Below, in pieces: positions 58,139 to 64,000 of a stretch of DNA of 64,000 bases. The DNA comes from CAZNPU01 sp964575335. Its GTDB lineage: Bacteria > Planctomycetota > Phycisphaerae > Phycisphaerales > SM1A02. The first letter of the stretch is position 1. Every line of letters begins with the position of its first letter. The position numbers and the translations under genes are program-made. Location: NCBI GenBank assembly GCA_964575335.1, contig CAZNPU010000006.1, positions 1 through 64,000 on the forward strand, read 5' to 3'. The notes below the pieces were generated by a model. The model made no database searches, was not told the origin of the DNA, and was given only the letters and a program-made list of their open reading frames with translations.

Positions 58139-59338
58139 TCAGAGGTTTCCGCGGCGCTGCTGTTCAAGCTCCAGCGACTGGAACAGGGCCTTGAAGTTCC
58201 CCTTGCCAAAGCTCTGGCTGCCGCGCCGGCAGATGATTTCAAAGAACAGCGTCGGGCGATCCTGCAGCGGCTTGGTGAACAGTTGCAGGAGATATCCCTC
58301 ATCGTCAGCGTCAACGAGGATGCCAAGATCCTTGATCTTCTCGTGGTCTTCCTTCACCGGCGGCTTGCCGTGCTCATCCAGCGTCTTGTTCACGCGCTCC
58401 CACACGATGTCGTAGTAGGAATCGGGGATGGTGAGGAAGTCCACGCCGCGGCGGCGCAGCTCGGTGATCGAATGCAGTTGATCGTCGGTGCGCAGCGCCA
58501 GATGCTGCACGCCCGGCACGTTGTTGGTGAAGTCCAGATACTCCTGCACCTGCGATTTCTTCTTGCCCGGAGCAGGCTCGTTGATGGGCATCTTGATCAG
58601 ATGATTGCCGCTGGCCATCACCTTGCTCATCAGCGCGGAGTACTCGGTGGAGATGTCTTTGTCGTCGAAGTGCTTGAAGAGCTTGAACTCCAGCACGTTC
58701 TCGTACCACGCCACCCAGTGGTCCATCTTGCCTTCTTCAACGTTGCCCACCAGGTGATCGACATACTTCAAGCCGCACGGATGCTGCTTGTTGTAGTCGT
58801 TGAGGACATAGCTGACCGGCTCGAACTTGGGCATGAACGGTCCGCCCTGCTTCACGTTGGCCAGGGCGTATTCGCCGGTTCGGGAGACGAAGCTGTGGAC
58901 CACCTCGCCGTAGGTCTTCACACCGGCCATCGTGATCGACCCGCGTTCATCGCTCATCGTGAACGGCTCATACGCCGATTCGCCGCCGTTGCTCAGGGCT
59001 TTTTCATAGGCCCGTTCCGCATCGAACACGGTGAACGCCACATCCTTTACGCCGTCGCCGTAGAGCATCACGTGGCGGCAGGACGGGTGATCGGAGGATA
59101 GACCGGTGGTCAGCACGAACCGGATATTGCCTTGGGTTAGCAGGTAATGGGCCGCATCGCGCGAGCCGGTGGTGAGGTCTGCCACCTGCGCCACCTGAAA
59201 GCCGAACGTGCTGGCGTAGAAATGTGCCGCCTGCTTGGCGTTGCCGACGTAAAAGCGGACGTGATCAACGTCAATCAGCTGCAGCGGATCGGTCGTGGAC
59301 GCTGCATTGGTCAGGGGTGAGGGACTGGCGGTAGTCAT
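58139..59338 (-). CDS. hppD: 4-Hydroxyphenylpyruvate dioxygenase
   Basis: 399 residues from ATG 59338, behind GGAGGCAACTTGG. Fe(II) dioxygenase in tyrosine degradation or tocopherol/plastoquinone-type synthesis: converts 4-hydroxyphenylpyruvate to homogentisate. Two vicinal-oxygen-chelate halves. Fe ligands: His in LKYVDHLVGNV, His in GVQHLALRTDD, and Glu in TLFFEIICRRG. Other motifs are QGNIRFVLTTGL, LTIPDSYYDIVW and SFGKGNFKALFQSLE at the end. Longer than bacterial forms (about 360), closer to eukaryotic-type length. No homogentisate dioxygenase or tyrosine aminotransferase next door. Confidence 0.96.
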   Translation of the reverse strand: MTTASPSPLTNAASTTDPLQLIDVDHVRFYVGNAKQAAHFYASTFGFQVAQVADLTTGSRDAAHYLLTQGNIRFVLTTGLSSDHPSCRHVMLYGDGVKDVAFTVFDAERAYEKALSNGGESAYEPFTMSDERGSITMAGVKTYGEVVHSFVSRTGEYALANVKQGGPFMPKFEPVSYVLNDYNKQHPCGLKYVDHLVGNVEEGKMDHWVAWYENVLEFKLFKHFDDKDISTEYSALMSKVMASGNHLIKMPINEPAPGKKKSQVQEYLDFTNNVPGVQHLALRTDDQLHSITELRRRGVDFLTIPDSYYDIVWERVNKTLDEHGKPPVKEDHEKIKDLGILVDADDEGYLLQLFTKPLQDRPTLFFEIICRRGSQSFGKGNFKALFQSLELEQQRRGNL

Positions 59339-59503
59339 CCAAGTTGCCTCCGTACAAAGTGATGAAGCGGAAACACCAAACCCCATTGTACGCTCTGAAC
59401 GGGCTGATGGAGCGAACTCAGCAAGGAATCGGCCATGTTTGGCGTCCCCGGCCCCGCAAATCACGGTTTCAACTGCCCTGGCGGAGCGGTAGTGATGAGC
59501 AAA

Positions 59504-60022
59504 TCAGTACCGCAGCACGGCGCTGACCTGGTGGGGCGCGACGGCCTGGCGGCCGTTGAGGAAACCCAATTCAATCAGCACCGAGATGCCGACGATCTGC
59601 CCTCCAAGCTCGGTCACCAGATCGCAGCACGCCTTCATGGTGCCGCCGGTGGCGAGCAAATCATCAACCATCAGCACGCGATGATTGCCATTGAGAGCAT
59701 CAGCGTGGATTTCCAGCGTGTCATTGCCGTATTCAAGCGCGTAGGTCTTGGCCATGGTCCTGGATGGCAGCTTGCCCGGCTTTCGCACCGGCACGAACCC
59801 GGCGTTGAGCGCCTGGGCCACCGCGATGCCGAAGATAAAGCCGCGCGATTCGGCGCCGACCACCACGTCAACGTGCGATTTGCGAAACGGGTTGGCCATC
59901 AGTTCAACCGCAAGCGACAGCCCGGCGGCATCGGCCAGCAGGGGCGTAATGTCCTTGAAAATGATCCCCGGCTTGGGGAAATCGGGAATTTCTCGAATCA
60001 GCGGTTCAAGTCGGTGGGGCAT
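59504..60022 (-). CDS. apt: Adenine phosphoribosyltransferase
   Basis: 172 residues from ATG 60022. Start LIREIPDFPKPGIIFKDITP is diagnostic. The PRPP loop is VLMVDDLLATGGTMKA, and AESRGFIFGIAVAQALNAGF with the catalytic loop segment KPGKLPSRTMAKTYALEYG are present. Salvages adenine to AMP. Length fits the family. Divergent by about 95 bases from the GroES-like gene. Confidence 0.97.
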   Translation of the reverse strand: MPHRLEPLIREIPDFPKPGIIFKDITPLLADAAGLSLAVELMANPFRKSHVDVVVGAESRGFIFGIAVAQALNAGFVPVRKPGKLPSRTMAKTYALEYGNDTLEIHADALNGNHRVLMVDDLLATGGTMKACCDLVTELGGQIVGISVLIELGFLNGRQAVAPHQVSAVLRY

Positions 60023-60117
60023 GTGTGACAGCGTAAACGGCGACGATTCGGTCAACAAGTGACAGGCGGCCCGCTGGGTGTTGACTTTTGCCTTCAGGAC
60101 ATGTTGACTTGTGTTCC

Positions 60118-60438
60118 ATGAAAGAAGCCAAGCCACGTTCGTCAGCACTTGAAATCGTTGAGCCTATCGGCAAGCGCGTGCTCATCCGAAAGGATGAAGA
60201 CAAAAAGATCACCAAGGTCGGCATCCACCTGCCGGACAAGATCGAGATCCCCACGCTCACCGGCCGCATCGTCGCCATCAGCGCCATGCTGGAGCACGAT
60301 CACGACTATCCCATCAAGCAATACGATCGCATCCTCTTCAGCCCCAAAAACGCAATCCCGGTGGATTTCGAAGGCGACAACCGGCTGTTTGTGATCCCCG
60401 TTGAGGATGTGGTGGCGGTGTTCAGGAAAGAGCGTTGA
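60118..60438 (+). CDS. GroES-like chaperonin domain protein (orphan)
   Basis: 106 residues from ATG 60118. The Cpn10 beta-barrel pattern is seen: IVEPIGKRVLIRKDEDKKIT at the start, then GRIVAISAMLEHDHDYPIKQ, YDRILFSPKNAIPVDFEGDN and the end LFVIPVEDVVAVF. The usual mobile-loop region (near residues 30-50, KVGIHLPDKIEIPTLTG) is present but atypical, and no groEL is adjacent. It may be a divergent co-chaperonin or a stand-alone GroES fold protein. Between apt and aroA. Confidence 0.85.
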   Translation: MKEAKPRSSALEIVEPIGKRVLIRKDEDKKITKVGIHLPDKIEIPTLTGRIVAISAMLEHDHDYPIKQYDRILFSPKNAIPVDFEGDNRLFVIPVEDVVAVFRKER

Positions 60439-60655
60439 CGACTGACGATGAACGATTGCCGAGCTCGCACCGTCGCCGTGCCGGCACGGTCCTTTGCGCC
60501 GTCCGTGGCAGCGCCGAGTTGCGGCAGTCGCTGCCTGATTGCACATCCCGCGGCGCGATCCTGAAACTTCCGCTGATTGCGATGAATTCGCCGGTCTTTG
60601 ATTGGGGGCTGTCCGCCAGGGATCGCTCATCGTCAATCATCAATCGCCTGTTGCC

Positions 60656-62209
60656 ATGATTGATTACACGCTTCCACTGGATCAGCTTCCCGATCCGCTG
60701 CCGATCGCGCCATTGACGCAGCCGTTTGATGTATCGATCGCGCCTCCCGGAAGCAAGTCCATCACATGCCGGGCCTATGTGCTGGCGGCCCTTGCGCAGG
60801 GCGAATCGAAGCTCATCCGGCCGCTGCGGGCGGACGATACCGAACTGCTGCTTGATGCGCTGTGCACGCTGGGCGCAGAGGCGCGATGGGTGGGCGATGA
60901 CGTTTACATCAAGGGCGTGGGCGGACGCTTTCCGCGCGGCGGCGAGGTGAATCTGGGCGACGGCGGCACGCCCACAAGGTTCATGATCGCCTGCGCATGT
61001 CTTGCTGCGCAACCGGTGATCGTCGATGGCTCAAAGCGCATGCGCGAACGCCCCATTGCAGAAGGCGTCGCCATGCTGCGCCAGCTTGGCGCACAAATTG
61101 AGTATGTGGAGGAAGAGGGCAGACTGCCGGTGCGCGTGACGCCGAGCGAAAAATTTCATGGAGGCCATCTGAACGTCGGGCAGACAGCAAGCAGCCAGTT
61201 CATCTCCGCGCTGCTTCTGATCGGCAGTCAGTTGAGAGACGGCATCACGCTTTCGTTTACAGGCCATGTCACCAGTGCGAGCTATGTTTACCTCACGACA
61301 TGGACAATGGAGCAATGGGCGATCGAATTGGAATTCGTTGACGCCGATTGTTCCGCGGCGGCAAACGGCATCCAGCACGCACAAATCATCGTTCCGCCTT
61401 GCGCTGTGGCGGGCGGCGTTTATACGGTTGAGCCGGATGCCAGCAGCTGCGCGTATTGGCATGCAGCAGCGGCGATTCATCCAGGCAGCCGGGCGGTTGT
61501 TCCCATTCAACCCTTGGCGTCGAATCAGCCCGATCGGAATGTGGGCCTTGAAATCGTTACGACCTTTGGCGGTTCGTTTGAGTTTGTGCTCAATGATGCG
61601 GGACTTGCAACGTCGAGCGCCGTTGTGGGTCCTGCGCAGCTGATCGGCGAAAACAAAGAAATTGATGCGGCTCAGATGCCTGACGGCGCTGTCGCTCTCG
61701 CTGTTGTCTGCGCTTGTGCGAAAACGCCTGTGACCATCAGGGGGCTGCATACGCTGCGTGTCAAGGAAACCGATCGCATCGCTGCGCTGGCCAACGAGCT
61801 TGGCAAGGTGGGCTGCACTGTCGAAACCGGCGCAGACTGGATCACGATTCACCCCCACCCCCACGCCGTATCTGACGACCGCAGGGAGGAAGATACGGAT
61901 TCACGCGGGCCGAAGAATGGAGGGATTGGTGATGGGATTGGGGGAGAGCGATTGGGGGATGGGGGGAGTGGAGGGGGATCCGGGCCTTCCCTTCGGTCAG
62001 ACATGGCGTTTCAAGCAGACCCGGCGTTGGTGGGGAAGGAGCCGGTGGTGATTGAGACCTACAACGATCATCGTATGGCGATGGCGTTTGCGGTGCTTGG
62101 GCTTGTTCGGCCGGGCATCGCCATCCGCAACCCCGCATGCGTCGCGAAAAGCTATCCTACGTTCTGGAAGGATTTCGCAAAGCTCTACCAGCAGCACGCG
62201 CAAACGTGA
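60656..62209 (+). CDS. aroA: EPSP synthase (3-phosphoshikimate 1-carboxyvinyltransferase) with low-complexity insertion
   Basis: 517 residues from ATG 60656. Sixth step of the shikimate pathway, joining shikimate-3-phosphate and PEP. Motifs: IAPPGSKSITCRAYVLAALA, NLGDGGTPTRFMIA (GxGxTxxRF form), SKRMRERPIAEGVAMLRQLG, SSQFISALLLIGSQL, RVKETDRIAALANELGKVG and ETYNDHRMAMAFAVLGLVRP. The usual length is about 430-445; a stretch of about 55 residues, mostly Gly, Asp and Arg (PKNGGIGDGIGGERLGDGGS), is inserted between WITIHPHPH and EPVVIETYNDHR. The insertion is in frame, so the enzyme is intact. Confidence 0.96.
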   Translation: MIDYTLPLDQLPDPLPIAPLTQPFDVSIAPPGSKSITCRAYVLAALAQGESKLIRPLRADDTELLLDALCTLGAEARWVGDDVYIKGVGGRFPRGGEVNLGDGGTPTRFMIACACLAAQPVIVDGSKRMRERPIAEGVAMLRQLGAQIEYVEEEGRLPVRVTPSEKFHGGHLNVGQTASSQFISALLLIGSQLRDGITLSFTGHVTSASYVYLTTWTMEQWAIELEFVDADCSAAANGIQHAQIIVPPCAVAGGVYTVEPDASSCAYWHAAAAIHPGSRAVVPIQPLASNQPDRNVGLEIVTTFGGSFEFVLNDAGLATSSAVVGPAQLIGENKEIDAAQMPDGAVALAVVCACAKTPVTIRGLHTLRVKETDRIAALANELGKVGCTVETGADWITIHPHPHAVSDDRREEDTDSRGPKNGGIGDGIGGERLGDGGSGGGSGPSLRSDMAFQADPALVGKEPVVIETYNDHRMAMAFAVLGLVRPGIAIRNPACVAKSYPTFWKDFAKLYQQHAQT

Positions 62210-62212
62210 TTC

Positions 62213-64000
62213 ATGGCTCACTTCTGGCGATTCAGCACGCATCTGCTCCACGAGCGCACAGCACTTGTGTGTGCGCTGATTTTTGCATTCTTCTCCGCCA
62301 GCGGTCTGGGGGCGGGTCTGCTTGTCGCCGAGCCGCTGCTTTCGATCATTCTTGGCGAGCGGTCGCTTGTTGACTACGCCAACGAGTTCAACGCTCAAGG
62401 CAATTCTGTTGTCATTCCTCAGACGCTCATCGATCACCTGCCCACGGGCCGCTTTGAGAGCGTCGCGCTGCTTATCGGCATCATTGCAGCGCTGACCATT
62501 CTGGGCGGCATCGCCAATTTCCTGCATCAATACCTCAGTCAAACCGTCACCACCCGCGCGGTGGCGCGCATTCGAGCAGAAGCGTTCGAGCACGTGGTCT
62601 TCATGCCCCTGTCGCGCGTCATGAGCCGCGGCGCATCGGAATTCGTCGCCCGCATCATTCGCGATGCTGCTGAACTGCAGCGAGGCATGATCGCGCTGGT
62701 GAGCCGCGCTGTCACCAGTTTGTTCAAGGGCATAGCGGCGCTGATCGTCGCGGTCATCATCGATTGGCGACTCACGCTGATCGCAGTGCCCACCGCGATT
62801 CTGATGGGCGTGGTGTTACGCAAGCTCGGCAAGCGCATTCGCCGGGGTACGCGCGGCTCGCTCAAGGCCCAGGAAGGGCTGCTGCGCCTTTCAACCGAAG
62901 TGCTGCAGGGACTGCGCGCCGTCAAGGCCAACACTGCTGAGGATGAGGCGATCGAACGCTTCAGGGCGATGAACGAAGAAGCTGTGCAGCAGGAACTCAA
63001 GGTGCGGACCGCCCGAGCGGCTTCATCGCCTGTTGTCGAGTCGCTGGCGACGTTCGTGGTGCTTATTCTCGTTCTGCTCGCTGCCCGGGAAATTCTCACC
63101 GGCAGCATGCAGCTTGATCGTGTCATGCTGGCGCTGGGCGCGTTGGCGGTTTCCGGCGCCACGCTGCGCCCGCTGGCGGGGCTGATCAACGAAATTCAGG
63201 CTGCAAGCGCGCCCGCCCATCGACTGGTCGACCTGATGGACGAACCGCGGGAAGCTGTGCGATCGCATCACCACGGTGAAGACGATGATGAAAGCGTCGA
63301 TGAAAAATCGGTCGCGAGCATCAGCAAACCCAAACGCGCAGCAATTCGTCATGCCAAATCGATTGAGTTTGACAATATCTCGTTCACGTATCCCGGCGCT
63401 GAGCGGCCGGCATTGTCGAACATCTCGCTCAACATTCTGCATGGCGAGCGGGTGGCGATCGTCGGTCCCAATGGTTGCGGCAAGACCACGCTGCTGAGCA
63501 TGGTGCCGCGGCTGCTCACGCCCACGGCCGGGCGCATCTGCATCGACGGCGTCGACATCGCCTCCTTCGACCTCTTTGAACTTCGCAGGCAGATCGGCGT
63601 TGTCACGCAGGAAACCGTGCTGTTCCGCGGCACGATCGCATCCAATATCGCGTTCGGCCTCGGCAATGTTTCACGCGAGCAGATCATCGACGCTGCGAAA
63701 CGCGCCCATGCGGATTCGTTCATCAATCGCATTCCCGGCGGGTACGACGCTGATGTGCTCGAACAGGGTGCATCGCTCTCCGGCGGTCAGCGGCAACGCC
63801 TCTCCATTGCTCGAGCGATTCTGCGCGATCCGACCATTCTCATTCTCGACGAAGCGACAAGCCAGATCGATGCGGAATCAGAAGCGGAAATCAACAAGGC
63901 GCTTGCGGAGTTCTGTCGCAATCGCACCGCGCTTGTCATCGCGCACCGCCTTTCAACGGTTCTGAGCGCCGATCGCATTGTGGTGATGGATGAAGGCCGC
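62213..64000 (+). CDS. ABC exporter, membrane and ATPase domains fused, C-terminus cut by window edge
   Basis: 596 codons visible from ATG 62213, three bases after aroA. Six predicted helices occupy residues 1-300 (LLIGIIAALTILGGIANFLH, then GIAALIVAVIIDWRLTLIAV and LATFVVLILVLLAAREILTG). The ATPase domain follows: Walker A VAIVGPNGCGKTTLLSM, signature ASLSGGQRQRLSIARAILRD, Walker B ILILDEATSQIDAESE and H-loop ALVIAHRLSTVLS. It matches MsbA-type lipid or multidrug exporters. The near-overlap with aroA suggests an operon. A long acidic/His linker lies before the ATPase (HHHGEDDDESVDEKSVASI). Substrate unknown. Confidence 0.93.
   Translation, partial: MAHFWRFSTHLLHERTALVCALIFAFFSASGLGAGLLVAEPLLSIILGERSLVDYANEFNAQGNSVVIPQTLIDHLPTGRFESVALLIGIIAALTILGGIANFLHQYLSQTVTTRAVARIRAEAFEHVVFMPLSRVMSRGASEFVARIIRDAAELQRGMIALVSRAVTSLFKGIAALIVAVIIDWRLTLIAVPTAILMGVVLRKLGKRIRRGTRGSLKAQEGLLRLSTEVLQGLRAVKANTAEDEAIERFRAMNEEAVQQELKVRTARAASSPVVESLATFVVLILVLLAAREILTGSMQLDRVMLALGALAVSGATLRPLAGLINEIQAASAPAHRLVDLMDEPREAVRSHHHGEDDDESVDEKSVASISKPKRAAIRHAKSIEFDNISFTYPGAERPALSNISLNILHGERVAIVGPNGCGKTTLLSMVPRLLTPTAGRICIDGVDIASFDLFELRRQIGVVTQETVLFRGTIASNIAFGLGNVSREQIIDAAKRAHADSFINRIPGGYDADVLEQGASLSGGQRQRLSIARAILRDPTILILDEATSQIDAESEAEINKALAEFCRNRTALVIAHRLSTVLSADRIVVMDEGR

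Overview
The window most likely comes from a planctomycete of the class Phycisphaerae. This rests on four things seen in the sequence. Three secreted proteins end in a PEP-CTERM-like tail (PxPGALALLGLAGLVGTRRRR type). Two extracellular proteins end in short dockerin-like EF-hand segments. ECF sigma factors sit beside a Ser/Thr kinase and an anti-sigma-like protein. Menaquinone appears to be made by the futalosine route (MqnC). No ribosomal RNA is present, so the placement is inference from gene content. Both edges cut genes: a secreted protease on the left and an ABC exporter on the right.

Layout. 1-9.1 kb: truncated trypsin-like protease (-), ThuA lipoprotein (+), then a minus-strand group of GNAT acetyltransferase, phosphoesterase, DUF1570-type metallopeptidase and valS. 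9.1-16.4 kb: TPR lipoprotein, small membrane protein, S41 C-terminal processing protease, small lipoprotein, secreted endonuclease/phosphatase-fold protein, trpB. 16.4-21.7 kb: an array of three PEP-CTERM-like secreted proteins with unusually long leaders and duplicated intergenic DNA, followed by a TPR-sulfotransferase. 21.7-30.3 kb: tRNA-Gly(UCC), interspersed inverted-repeat elements, a kinase plus ECF sigma operon divergent from a large repetitive surface protein with dockerin tail, a hydroxyacid dehydrogenase, and more repeat elements. 30.3-41.4 kb: bifunctional-nuclease family protein, truD, HAD phosphatase, tadA, tatC, an ECF sigma/anti-sigma pair, a DnaJ-type cochaperone, a polyprenyl glycosylphosphotransferase, queC, and a secreted flagellin-IN/dockerin protein. 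41.4-54.3 kb: gyrB, ppa, an HD-GYP protein, a peptidoglycan amidase, family-5 uracil-DNA glycosylase, an epimerase-HAD fusion, ilvE, a zinc-ribbon membrane protein and DUF488. 54.3-64 kb: a membrane protein, mqnC, alpha/beta hydrolase, hppD, apt, a GroES-like protein, aroA and an ABC exporter.

Most genes are housekeeping, singly transcribed or in short operons. The unusual signals are: (a) the PEP-CTERM array, where the sorting tail, terminator and leader are duplicated while the secreted domains differ, and where each leader carries a similar stem-loop; (b) an in-frame palindromic element inside valS and a low-complexity insertion inside aroA; (c) a family of CCGCGGAG-ended inverted-repeat elements; (d) an epimerase-HAD fusion whose HAD domain lacks the catalytic aspartate; (e) extracellular proteins combining repeats with dockerin-like tails.
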